The notes under the pieces are model-generated. The model was not told the DNA's origin. It was given only the letters and a program-made list of their open reading frames with translations, and ran no database searches. The position numbers and the translations under genes were made by a program. Shown in pieces: positions 47,323 through 59,445 of a DNA stretch of 64,000 nt. This DNA comes from Protonemura montana (lineage: Eukaryota; Arthropoda; Insecta; Plecoptera; Nemouridae), in contig OX387603.1 in NCBI GenBank assembly GCA_947568835.1, positions 6,298,701 to 6,362,700 on the forward strand, written 5' to 3'. Each line of letters begins with the position of its first letter. Position 1 is the stretch's first letter.

Positions 47323-48384
47323 GCAAGAAGACCGTTGTCCAGTGGAATTTTGTAAATGTGAATAAATCCATCTCTGCACAAGGGAAGGCATGCACAAATT
47401 ATTCAGCCTTTTTATGATATGTTTGTAAGTATGTGATGTATGTAGGTTGTCTGTTTGCTTATGGTATAAAGAGGTGGAACAATTTTTACCAAGCTGTCCA
47501 TTTGCAGAGATACATTTATATGTATAGGTCTAGATTTTTTGGCTACCTGCAGCATATTAACGTTAATATCAACTGCCCCAAAAGATCAAACGTAATTGAC
47601 CCATGAAATGAATCGAAATGGGTCAAAAATACTGCGACGACGCCCCCCGATGAAGTAATATGCTAGTGAGTTTATGTTATAGAACAAAACATCACCTTCC
47701 ATCTCTAAGATAGACCTAGACATAGCATTTTCTCATCCTAAAACGATTGTTCGGCTAGAGTGACTCGAGCACTCGTTCTGGGTTCTCTTTTCCGTGCACA
47801 ATTCGCGATTTGTTGACGTAAATGCATCTTCTTGGCAGCCGCCCTGGTTGCCCGCGGAGCAGAAGGCTCCAAAATAAATACTCGAGACTGTTCCTACTAA
47901 TGAAATAGCGAAGAAACTCATTTTTAAGTGGCGAAGCCTTTGCTTTTAATAGTCGGCCGACGCTCTGAGCAAATAAATTGTTTAAAAGAGCCAATGAAAT
48001 TAAAAATTTGTGTAGATATTTTAGAAACTTATAACCAAACTGCTTCAATATCAAGAAAGTGTATATAGTAGGATATTTATGTATCCTGATCCACCAAAAA
48101 TAAGCGAAAATAGTTTATAGACGGAGAAAAAGTACCACATATACCAAAAGTAATAGCAGAAATCATTACTTCATCTTCAGAATACATGTAGCCTTTTATC
48201 ACCGTCTCCGAAAATCCCTCGCTTCTAAATCGCATTCTCCTCGCTTTGATTCTCGAGTGGAATAGCCGCAATTTAGTTTCGAAAACGGCAATCGGGCTAC
48301 GGCCTGCCACTAACGAGCGCCCATCAAACGAGGGCCGTGAAAACACTGCGCCATGCCCGTTTTATATTGATGGAAGCCACCTAG
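46480..48384. other. Upstream of exon 1B; no gene seen
   Basis: Should contain the distal promoter and 5' UTR. A GC-richer patch (gcgcgaccggagatcag) sits at 46650-46668. Otherwise it holds short chance frames and the poly-G run. Confidence 0.45.
47291..47320 (+). repeat. 30-base poly-G tract
   Basis: Uninterrupted run of 30 G. Homopolymer G of this length is rare and hard to sequence, so the exact length is uncertain. Confidence 0.9.
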
Positions 48385-48594
48385 AGTCTGAACGCGGCGC
48401 TAAGAATTTCACACCAGCAACGACTGTCGAGCTACCAGCGAAGTCAGCTCAAGACAGGCCGACCCAGGGAGGTGGAAGGATTTGCTATAAACGCCCTGGA
48501 CAGCGAGTTGTCGGACCTGGACAGGGACATGAGACCAGGAAATTGGCAGGGCGGCTTGCCCTCGGCGTCGTGTTTCGATGATTCAAGAACTTGA
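48385..48594 (+). CDS. Possible terminal coding exon, unrecognised
   Basis: After an acceptor-like ccacctag, a frame of 69 codons runs to a TGA. It is hydrophilic, with REVEGFAINALDSELSDLDR, then DMRPGNWQGGLPS and an ending FDDSRT. The acidic, Ser/Asp-rich character resembles a cytosolic protein tail. A polyadenylation signal lies 141 bases after the stop. I found no upstream exon on the plus strand, so this may be a real 3' exon of an overlapping gene, a mobile-element remnant, or chance. Confidence 0.3.
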   Translation, partial: SLNAALRISHQQRLSSYQRSQLKTGRPREVEGFAINALDSELSDLDRDMRPGNWQGGLPSASCFDDSRT

Positions 48595-48734
48595 TGATGG
48601 CGAAATTGGCTCTGGTCTCGTCTCATGCAAGCTTGACACGTTGTTGGACAAGACACGCAAGGATGTGATTTTGTTCGTGTCGAGTGGCGGACGAACCAAG
48701 TGCTGGACCAGGGTTTATACTTTATATACACGTT

Positions 48735-48740
48735 AATAAA
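48735..48740 (+). terminator. Polyadenylation-like signal
   Basis: AATAAA, 141 bases downstream of the possible terminal exon's stop codon. It is meaningful only if that exon is real. Confidence 0.3.
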
Positions 48741-51700
48741 CCCACCACGCAACAGATTTAAATACTGGTTCACTCTAGAAACATCTAAATCTGAAGTGTG
48801 TTTTTTTAAATTTGACAGCTTCTTTCATGTAAGTCATGTTTTGGTGGAAATTTAAATTTAAAAATAGCCATGTGCATGATTGTTACTTTGTCGTGGTCGT
48901 TACAAAGACATTTCGAGATGCCGCGGTCTGCAAGGCTTTGCAAGATGTCAGCAAGTATTAAGCGGAACTGACTCCCTTCTCCCGACTGGCGTAATCCTAT
49001 TGTCCGAACGGCTTAAGAAATTGTCATATCGTCCAACGCCTTCGGTAGGACGCAGAACAATGCATATTTCTGCAAATGAGAACGGCACTCAGCATTATAT
49101 TCTTACATCCCATAAGTTTGCTGCCAGAGAGATATTTTTTTCTCATTCGAGTCTTTGAAGAATAATATAATCGTTTGCAACCGTTCCAAAAATGGACAAA
49201 TGCAAAGAAGCGATTAAAAAATAACTGTTTGCATCTGCGAAAATGTGCAAAACTGCTTCATCTATCCCTTGGTAAACGGGTTGTCTCAGCTTTTTCCCGA
49301 GTCTTCAGGGAACAAGTCTCACCTCGCCTGACAGGGCCTCCCAATTAGCTTCACGCGCAAAGACTCGGCGCGTACGAGGACCGGGTGCCGGCTCGAGAAC
49401 CTAATTAACCCGTCTCCTTTCGCGGGGCTAAACGCTGGCAGCTCGACTGTCACCTCCACCCAAGCCGTCGACACATCAACGGCGGCGTCCTAATCCGACC
49501 CGCGAGAAAAAAATCCGCGCGGCAAACATGTAAAAGCAATCGCCTGAGCGAAGCCACACACAACCAATCAAATCACTTATTCTTTACAAGCTAATTGGAA
49601 GTAAGTAGAAGCATGGTCGCTCATTAGCCTCTGAGACCGGCGCAACATAATTAAGAGAGTCGAGTGAATTAGCAACAGGTATTCGAAAAACTGCCGACAT
49701 CACAAACCTATTAATTATTCCCGCGTCGTAAAAATCACGCGTCCAGAAAAAGCAACGACACCGGACATCGGCGATGTAACGCGACTGTGAGCTCGTCTAC
49801 CGGCAGAACGACACGTGAAACTCAGCACACGCCATGCACCCCGTGGACCTTGCCCGTGGCGCGGGCGCACTTCCGGCTCAATAGTGACACCCGAACAGAG
49901 GTGGGGCAAGCGCGTTCAGAGGACGATGCGACCTGGACGAGAGCCGCGCGGTGACTGAGGCTCGGATGCTGCTAGTGGGTCCATGCCCGCCTGGCAGGCC
50001 AGGAGCCCTCGTCTGCCTGCCGACGAGACCAGGTACACTCCTTGTCAAGAGTGGTAGGTAAGAACACGTTGAGCCGGTGACGGAGGCTGCAAAGATGAAA
50101 CGAGCAAGCGTGTCGGACGTGGAGCAATATTTTGTGAGATGATTTGGGAAATTATTGACAAGTTTAGTGTAATGTTGGTAGTTGGTAGAATGTTGGTCCT
50201 ACGGCTACGCACTCTTGAGGAAAATGGCTCACTGGGCTGGAGGTTCAACCCGGAAAGGTCCCACCGGAAGCTTAAGTCTTTATATAGGCGCACGAAAGCT
50301 CGAGACCACTCAGAACCCGTAACATAGCATATCCAGAACTAGCTCCAGAGGAAGCATGGAACTGAAGGCTTTGAAGTGACAGTGTCTGCTCTTGCAGATT
50401 TAGGATTGTTGCTTCTCAATGACAGTTTTGCGTCGGCTGCAGTGACCGAGTCTGGCATCTTGGTCACAATTTAGAACCACCAGAAAAGTTGTCAGGTTTC
50501 TTATTAAGCGTCGTTGCAGAAAGATGAAGGCCGTGCATCTGCGGTCTTCCGCTTTCCATGGTGGTTTTCAGACTGAAAATACTTTGATCTGACTTCAAGA
50601 CCTTGCAGGTGCAAGAGTGCCTGGAGTTCCATCTCTGCTCGCACGAAGCAGAACTAAAAACTTTCAACATCTTCATCGTTCATCATACTCTGCCGTCAGA
50701 ATTGATAAAATCCTGCTTTTGACAGGCTTCAAAACGAAAAGCGGTTATAAAAAAACCCATTGAAATTTGAATTGTTTGAAGAATTTTCCAGCTTCGCCGG
50801 AAAACAACGCGGTTTTCTTTTTCGTTTTTGCGTTTCACCCGCGGCCAGCGTTCTCATCCTCATCATAGCATGTCGCGCCTTCTTCCCAACCCCCCTGCCC
50901 ACCCAAGTACTTAGCGGCCGACTAGCGTCGATTTCACGTCGGCTGTTGACTGAGGATATCGTTGACTCGCTTCGAAAGCACTCAATCACAGACCCCTGTT
51001 TACCATCGGTGCTATCGGGTGTCCACACGTCGGCGTCGATCCAGCGCCGCGACGCCAATCAGCGTCGTCGCCGCTTTACCGCAGAACTCTGAATTAGACT
51101 TTGTAATGCAGACGTGCTCGTGTTGTTTTGTCGTGGTCGGGGTGCGAGCGTGTTTTGCGAGAGTGGCTAGAGGGGTGGGGCATCGGTTTGTTCCTAGCTT
51201 GAAAGTTTGTCGCTTCGGAGGTGCAGCCTGGTGCAATATGATAACATCATTACCATCAGATGTGTATTAGTTACAAATTTCGACAAATTCCTATAGAGTT
51301 ATTGTGTCACACTTCCACTCACATCAAGAACCGAAATGTCGGAAGAAGTAAATGCACAAATTTAATTCACAAGCGTCGGTCTTTTCTTTAGCTGTCGTGA
51401 CGTGTCTATCACTTTCGTTGTCATACTTGGTTTCAGCAATTTGCACTAGCGAGCTGGGTAGGAGAGGAATGGTAAACAGGAATCACTTAAGGAATTCGAA
51501 GATGAATTTGTTCGAAATTGCAATTCGATTGTGGTCGATACGGATGAGCCGCGAAGATAAGTGGATTTTACCCGAAGCAAAGCAGCGTAGTTCGGTTTGA
51601 ATTTTCAAAACCTTATGCCGCAAAGCCAACGGACTGATGCCTTTCCATTTCTGAGACTGAGAGTGAATTGCTGGTGCCAAATAAGAACACCTGGAGCAAA

Positions 51701-52854
51701 GACTATAGATAGACCCGGAAAAACAATGCTTCAAGAGGCAGGAATAAAAGAAGAAGTAAATTGGAATTTTATACAATTTCATACATTGATTATCGTCATT
51801 TCACCGCAGAATGAAAATGTCGCACACTTTTTTGAAAAGCTCCGGAACTCGGTGATCAGTTTTACGGCTGCAGAATGTCGGTGATCGCAGGAAATGCTCT
51901 TCTGAAAACCACTCGCTGCAGGGAAAATAGAAAATTAACGACCGTATGCTTTTATAAGAAACACAAGAAACATACGAGCAACGCCGCTAGAAGTGCTATC
52001 TCCACACAAACTGGGCACCGAACACCGGAGAGCAGAATGATAATTGCCTTTTACGGACTTTAAATTGTAACACAACAACGTGTATTACCGCGAGTATATA
52101 GAGGGACGATTAAAAATAATTACTCTCGGTACATTCTTGGAATATTTTCCTGGCATTCCTCATTAATTGAACGTCGCCACCTGCACGGGACATTGCTGTG
52201 CGCCAACAATGGACCCTCTCATTGTTGGCTAGCTCAGACTTGGATCTTCGGATGGTTTCCGAGAAGTAGCACCGTACCACAAAGACATGATGGACAAGAC
52301 GACGGCGAGATATCAGCGGCAAATCGGAACATCTCAACACGACTCTGTTGTTGTCAGAGCGAAGAATTTCGATGCCTTGTCTCGGGTTTCGTGGAAACTG
52401 TGGCAGCTTTCGGTGATTGGTGGATCGAGATAAAAGTCGCTTGATAAAATCGTTCGGTGAAATGGCTTCTTGTGGCCCTTTAGGCCTATCGTAGGGCATA
52501 TGCTCTATTTCAATTTAAAAAGGAGAGGGATTTGCACGCACGCAACATAAGCCGCTTGCTTTTATCTGCCAGGCGAGTCCGACAGCAAATAAAAAATAAC
52601 GCTGTTTGGAGCCTAAATTGCCAAGCTGCATCGCCGACCTGCATTGCCAAGCTTTTGAATCTTCATGTAATAATGGGTTCACTTGGATCTTGCCATTAAC
52701 ATCTTCCTCTTGATGTAAAATGAGGTGTATCGACAAAACTTAGTGCGATAATTGAAATGGATTCAAGAACGATGCTTCCCTTTACAAACCACACCCTTGG
52801 CACATTTAGCTTTGGACGTATACATATATTATTCATTTATTTCGTGTTTATTTC
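48741..52854. other. No gene seen; CpG-rich patches
   Basis: CpG-rich patches at 49340-50040 and 50910-51110 hold open frames on both strands. I could not match them to splice sites on one strand consistently. Conserved non-coding DNA or an unrecognised 5' exon is possible. Confidence 0.4.
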
Positions 52855-52915
52855 ATTTGATTTCGTTTCCCCGTTTTGGACATCAATTTTTGAGAGGGTA
52901 GTGGTGAACTCCTAA
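52855..52915 (+). repeat. Relative of the 3.65-kb tRNA-like repeat
   Basis: ttccccgttttggacatcaa, then tttttgagagggtagtggtg, aligns with 3697-3740. Box A is not recognisable here. Confidence 0.5.
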
Positions 52916-55900
52916 TAATAAAATACTTCTTTGTTTCCAACATTCATATAAACGTGAAATACATTTTGAAAGTGTCCCTGTCTGTTTCCGTGCGAATACC
53001 CTCACCTTTCTTTTCATACAACTTTTTCTATAATGCCCTTTAGTCGTACATTTCTCTTCGTTCCGCATCCCATCATATCCTAATAAGGGAAATGTCAAAC
53101 CACTCAATGTTTACTATCCTCATAATCTCTGCACATGTCTGTATTTTATTCTTCATTTCATTATTTTATTACCTTGTTTATTTATTTATTATATTTTATT
53201 ATATATGTTACTCAAAAAAAAGCAACCGCCTCATTTTTATAAGTGGCCTTTAGCTTCTGTCGGTGTTGTAGGTAATACGTTACTATGAGAGGATTTTTTT
53301 GCCCGAGGAAAAACTTTTAGATTAATGAAGATGTAGCGGTCTTCTTTACAAGCGACGGGCATAACCTATAACTAGGAATTTATCGGGAAAGTAAATTGTT
53401 ATCCACAATCTCGATGATAGTTCTCCTTGTAGGACAAACTCGGGCTTGATTCTCTCGGCAGCGACGCCGTCTTCAGTCTTCAGAGCTTCTAAATCACGCC
53501 GCCGCGTAGCTAACTGCTCTGGAAAACATGTCTGCTCCTCACAGCGAGTTCTTGTACAGAGATTTCTGTCTCAACTTGCCGCCATTTTTAGATAGGTACA
53601 TGTTTCATGAAACGGCAGTAATGGATTCTGTCTTTTTCTGCAAATCCATGATAATACTGTGTTTTACATAGGTAGGGACATGGATTTAGTGGTGTAGCTC
53701 TAGTCAGTTATACTGGTTTATGAATTTTGGGCCCTTGCTGGGGGTGCATATATTTTTTTTTAATTATTTTTGGCCCAATTTTTTTCTTTGTTTTTACACC
53801 TTATATTTATTCTTGCGGACTCAAAAAGTTCGAAGATTTTGTTAATTAGGGCGGCAATCCAAAAAACTACAATACCGATATGTTCTCTCGATTCTTTTTC
53901 ATAGTTTTTATATTGTGTCTTTGAAACTTGATACGCTTGCTGAAATTGACGGTTTGCAGTTGGTGGTTTCTGTTCCCACACCCGGGGGCGATTTTGGGCA
54001 AAATTAAATAGAGCATTTTGATTTGTTTCTACAGTTTTTAAGATTTTCTTTTGAGACTTTCTGCGATGGTTTGGAATTGACGGCTTACAGTGAGTTAACA
54101 AGGCCTGGAAGACCTCGGGGCAATTTCGAGCACGTTTTTGGGGCACGTTATTAGTGCAAAACACGTTGCGTGCCAAACACTTTTCGTGCGCGACACTTCA
54201 CTTGGTGAGTGCCATGCGCCCCGACTCTTTTTCAACTCCAAAATGTGCAATACGCATGTTGGTACTCTCCCTTATAAATAAAAAGATAGCGTCGACAGCA
54301 CTAGTTGCCCTTTCTTGCACATTGAGTGCCAAACCGCACTTTTAAGCTACTCCCTTGAGGAGGACTGTTACCAGAAACCACGAATCTTAGCGTAGACGTT
54401 TGATATTTTCATAGAATTTTATCCAGGATGCAAAGACGCAAGTCAAAGCTTATCCAATCCCTTATATTGTGTATATTTTATTATTTTTGATACTTTATTT
54501 TATTTTTCTGCACGATAACGCACTCCCTCGAAGGGCGATTCGTCTTCAAAAATAAATGCAATCCATGTAGTTCTGTCTGTCTGGTACCCGCGAACGCACG
54601 ATATGCACTTGCCACGGACCGGTTCCTTCTGGTTCGTCACTTTACATGTTTTGTCCATCGACGATGTCCACCCCTTTCCTCATCGGGGAGCGCTGACACA
54701 CGCCTTGTAACAAACAGCCGTTATCATCGCGGCGTGATCAAGGGTAGCCGTCTAGCCACAACGGGGGCGGTTTCTCATGTAAGGCGGGGCACTTAACACG
54801 TGCGGGACGATTCGGCATCGGAAGCCAGTCGCGAGGGCTTTATTTACTTCGAGGAGGAAAGGGAACGAAAAGTTTTTACGTTGTTCGGACAATACAAGCA
54901 AGCGAAGCCAGCTAAAATATGATGTTTTGAAAACTGTCAGCGTCGATTCTTCTTTTATTGTTGCTCGAATGCAAACGGCCCCAAAGGGGCGAGGGCGGTC
55001 GCCGGAAAGTGAAAGTTATCGAGCGGATTTTCTCGAGCAGTTTTTTTTTTGTGGTCAAGATGTTATTGGTGTGTGTTTTTTTTTTATATCAGCCATTGAA
55101 GGTTTTGTCGGCAAAAATAATGTGCCCATTATCGCTTTTGTTTTTATCCATTTTCGCGCGATAAACCGCGGCGGCGCCAAATCGAGCGTTTTGAATATGT
55201 TGACGGGTGCTCGAAGCGGATGAACGCTGCGGCTTACATGCGTCGACGTCGCTTTTATTAGTAGCACTCCGAGACGAGACGACGCTTGATTTGTTATTGA
55301 TGGTAGCATGCGGGACTCGAGTCCATTGAAAGCAGCAGTTTTTGATAATAAGTAGACAATTAATATTCCCCATTTTTATTTTCTTAGCATATTGATAGAA
55401 CTGTTTCAGGCAGCCTTCGCTCATCCAAAAAATGTGACTGAATTATTTTGATTTTATCTGATCTGCATGTTGTTCTAAAGGTTCGGAAAAAAAACTTCAG
55501 ACATTGGAGTTTGTGCGCTGGCAACTGACCCATGGGCAGCCACCAATCCATCAATCAGGCAGCTCATCAATCAGTTAAGTTCATACCTTTTTGCAAAGCA
55601 ATGAAAAGGTCAGCGATTGTGACACAAACAAAAAAAACGTCCCAATAATAATGATGTTTAAATTCCACAATTATACGTCATGGAACACGAGGTGTTCGCA
55701 GGGGGGCATCTTCTTCATTACATAATGTCATATCTATCGCGCGGTGACTGATTTTACAACATAGGGCATCGGCTATGCAAAATTTCGTAAGCGATGTCGT
55801 GCTTTTCCTTTACGGCATCTGTCAACTTTAAGAGCACTTGACGATCATGCCCTAAAGCTGCACATTGACCCCTTTGGTCACCTAAACCCTCCGACCTAGA

Positions 55901-57052
55901 TGCCATCTCGAGGGCACTTCAGGGACGTCCCTTCACCCCCACATGCATAAAAGGGAGTGGATTGAATGAAACCGAGAAACATCGTTACAAAGTTTCTTCC
56001 TCCCTGCTAAATACAATCAAAGTGCACTGGACTGCAGGAAAACAAGCTAGCGACGCCTGATTGCAATCGTGTGATGAAGAAAAGTGCATCACGATCATGC
56101 CCTGCGCTGTTTACATGCACAAGCGGTGATCGGAGCGATCCGATAACTGCAGTTGAGATCCGATGCACATGCACTTAACTTGCTACGAGATTATCTCCTG
56201 GCTGCAACGCCGGAAACTGCAAGCGTGTTTAGCTGCTAGTCGGGATGCAATTGTCGATGCATCGAACTTGATTCGCCAATTGCATCGATCGAGAAAGTCA
56301 CGCGATTGCAAATTATAAATGATACAAGCACTTGGATGTGAATCTTGTTGCTGATTTCGACTTGGTTTATGAATTTCAACGGGTTTTGTAGCTGTCTTAG
56401 TGCTTTGAATGTGTGGGACTTGCTTAGATAAGGCACGATATTATTTTTTTCCAGCTACTGATTATTAATCTGCTGCATTCTGGAGATTGACGTTCAATTA
56501 CTGATTTAGTTCTTGCGTAGACTGCAAGAACGTTGTAGTAGCGATGTCACTTGTCACGCTGCAAAGATTCACGAGATCGACAATGATGTGACAAGACGAG
56601 GCGAGCCTTGATGCTAATTTACACTAGCAAAAAGTTACGCTACGCGCTCGACTCGAGGGGACAGAAGTTCTACAGGGTCCAGATGTACAACACCCTGCAT
56701 AACATGACGACGTCATGTTTTCAAGCGCCAGAGCTTCTGAACTTGTCAGCACCAATTGTTGTTGAAGGTGGAAATGCCAGACAATCAGGTGCCAGATTCG
56801 CAGTGCAGATGTTACACATAAACCCTAGAAATTTAAGGGGTAAAGTTTTTATCACCTGGAAAAACAGGCATCATTTTAAAGCGCTGAGGTTAAAATAAAA
56901 CTCTCCTTTGCGGATCTGGCCCCTTATTATTTTATTAAAAGTGTGTTTTAAAGTGAAAATACGCTATTTTCTGTGAAATGTGTTTCTTCCAGTCTTTCCT
57001 AATCATATATGGGAGAAAACAAGTAGATTTTCTTTACATTTCATGTATCGTG
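52916..57052. other. No gene seen
   Basis: AT-rich with long T/A tracts (53150-53220, 53748-53800) and CpG-richer patches at 54960-55020 and 55150-55270. Reading frames are short and unsupported. Confidence 0.5.
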
Positions 57053-57092
57053 ATCCAGTTAAAGTAACCGACCACAAGGCTGCCTTGCATAT
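57053..57092. repeat. Partial left arm of the fold-back family
   Basis: ccagttaaagtaaccgacca, followed by caaggctgccttgcat, lines up with 24926-24964 at roughly 70 percent by eye. Confidence 0.5.
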
Positions 57093-59288
57093 ACCACTGT
57101 TCATCCGTGTGGTAGAGGATACATCAAGCATTTGTGTAGAAGTATAGCGTGCATCTGCGGGTAATCTTAAAGGATTCTTGCCAGAAGCCAGGATTCTATC
57201 TCATTCAATTAAACTTAACTGTGCATGTTTATATTTTCGATGATAAGTAAAACAATTATCGATATCCCACACGAAAAAGCGCCTAAGGATGAGATGAAAT
57301 TGAAAGGTGGTGAGGTCTTACGTTTGGCACGCAAAAGATACCAAGCAAGAAAGCGTCCGCGTGCTTTGTAATTGAACGCCTCGTGCAAAGGCGGATTGAA
57401 AATCAAAACGATCCGTTGTCCCAATTGTATGGCGTACAAAGTACTTACGCCCATTAATTACGTTCGACTGCAGCGTAATTACGGATAATTAGCACAATTA
57501 CTGCCTCGTGGGGCGGGAGGGGCGAGGCACCCATAAGCACCTCAATGTGCAACTGAACCCTGCGCCGACCACGCAGAATAGGGCCGTTCCTTGAAAGCAG
57601 AGGAACAGGAACTCGGTTGGTGCGATGCCCTCTGGCGACTTTGGTTTGTTCTAATTATTGTTTGAACGTTTCGCTTTACGAAAAAACTGATATGCGCTAA
57701 TATAACTAATTATTGTACTGTATTTTGTTTAAATATCTTTTAATTATATAGTGATTAAAATTAAATAGCCTTTCGAAGTACAGCCGCATGGCTAACTGCA
57801 TTATCGCGACGCTGGTGAATGAAAATGGCATGTGAGGTTTCACTGGATTTTGTTATTGCATCGATAATATCTTGGTGTTTATAAAAAGGCTTGTGATCGT
57901 AGGTAGGTGTGCATTGCGTAAAGGGGGACGTCGCCACATAAAGTGATTTCATTCGAACACAGGATAACTTAACTGTAGGGTGAATGGTGTGTGATACCAT
58001 GATTAATCTCCCATAATTTATCTGAGTACAAAATTAACTTTCCTAAAATTTATCAATGTCTCATTTAGAGAAAAAAACACAGCATTCTTTTAGCTCACAA
58101 AGCCAATCTTTTGATCCGCCTTGCGCGGTCGAATAGACCTCCTGCCATTTCTCTGCCTTGACGGCGCTATCGCCGTCTCCAATCTTTCTCAACAATGCAG
58201 TCTCAAAAAGTAGGGAAGCAACCGCGCGTGATGAATGAGATTGTAAATATTTAGCATTTTCAGTGTTCCGTCTAACAAGACCTGCGATAAGAAACTCAAT
58301 TAAATATCTGCTTTATCGTTGACGCTCAAAAATAGACACTAATTATTCTTCGTTCCAGACGCAATTCGTGAAAGCACGGGGTAATAAACCATGGTTTAGA
58401 ATGCGGAGCGGGGATGTCGTCGATTCGACGGCGAACTTTGGCGAAAAGTAGCGTTCGGCGAAGCAGCTTTGCGTAACTCTTTCCCCATTTCTTCGACGCT
58501 TCGCGAGATACCGGGACAATCCTCGAGAAGCTAATTGGCCAGCGTCTTTGCAGTCTGATTTTGCGCCTTAACGCTGTCTACCAAACAATGTGAATTGTGT
58601 GTATGGGTGTGTAAGTTTGAGATCTTGTTTTGGTCCTTCTTTTAAATTGTCAACTTCGCGAGGGCAACTTATTGTAGTTTTGAACAAAAAGGCGAGAACA
58701 CGGCGATTTTTCGTGAAACATGTGTTTGAGGTGGGGGGTAAAACTAACAAGATTTCCAAAATTGTATAGCGATATTTAATTTACATTTCCAAATGTCTGA
58801 TTTTTATGCCTTTTTTCGCGAGGTTCTATAATCTTGTAAAGGGTTCTTCAACAGATCTTGTTGAATTGGTTAAGATCTGGTTCCCTTAGTTAGAAGTGGG
58901 GTTATGGCCAGAATATAAACGAATTGGACTGCGTACACCCGCATGCATTGACCACCCACGGATAGCTGGCAGTTGTGTCTGCAGACAACAACCCTTTCCC
59001 CGACAACTGTGTCATTTGTTAGTACGCAGTATGACCAAAGTATGACCCTCAAAAAGTGACACAATCTTGGCGCCCTCTCTTGCCAACTGAAGTCGAAAAG
59101 TTTTCCAAAAACAAAGAAACTCGATCGGAGTTTCCCTGGGCTACAAGCAATCACTAGTTTTGATGGATGCAACCAACTTCTGCCGGGACCCAGATATTTA
59201 GCTTCAATTACTTCTGCCCTGATTCAAGATGCACGTCTGCCGACAAACACACTCGTAAAGATGCTCGATTGCCTCTAGTCTATGATTA
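57093..59288. other. No gene seen
   Basis: Ordinary AT-rich sequence with short chance reading frames. Slightly GC-rich around 58390-58520. Confidence 0.5.
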
Positions 59289-59316
59289 GGGAGGGTGGGT
59301 GGGAGGGGGGGGGGGG
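59289..59316 (+). other. G-quadruplex motif (plus strand)
   Basis: GGG-A-GGG-T-GGG-T-GGG-A followed by twelve G. One-base loops make this among the most stable quadruplex patterns known. Confidence 0.8.
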
Positions 59317-59418
59317 CGTTTGATTGGGCTCGTGGCCAAAACAGCAGTCAGCATTCGGTGCTCGACCTGTCATGAACCTAAAGATGATTGACAGTTCGCT
59401 CCTGCAACGTGGTTCCTT

Positions 59419-59445
59419 CCCCCCCACCCCCGCCCCCCTCCCCCG
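59419..59445 (-). other. G-quadruplex motif (minus strand)
   Basis: C runs of 7, 5, 6 and 5, separated by single bases, give four G runs with one-base loops on the minus strand. It lies about 100 bp from the plus-strand motif. Confidence 0.8.

Noticed and set aside
50760-51092. Open frames on both strands in a CpG-rich patch
   Set aside because: The plus frame ends without a polyadenylation signal nearby, and the minus frame has no ATG and a stop directly upstream. CpG-rich DNA tends to keep frames open by chance.
56608-56898. 96-codon plus-strand frame
   Set aside because: It starts with ATG and looks fairly protein-like, but I recognise no domain and see no promoter, splice or polyadenylation context.
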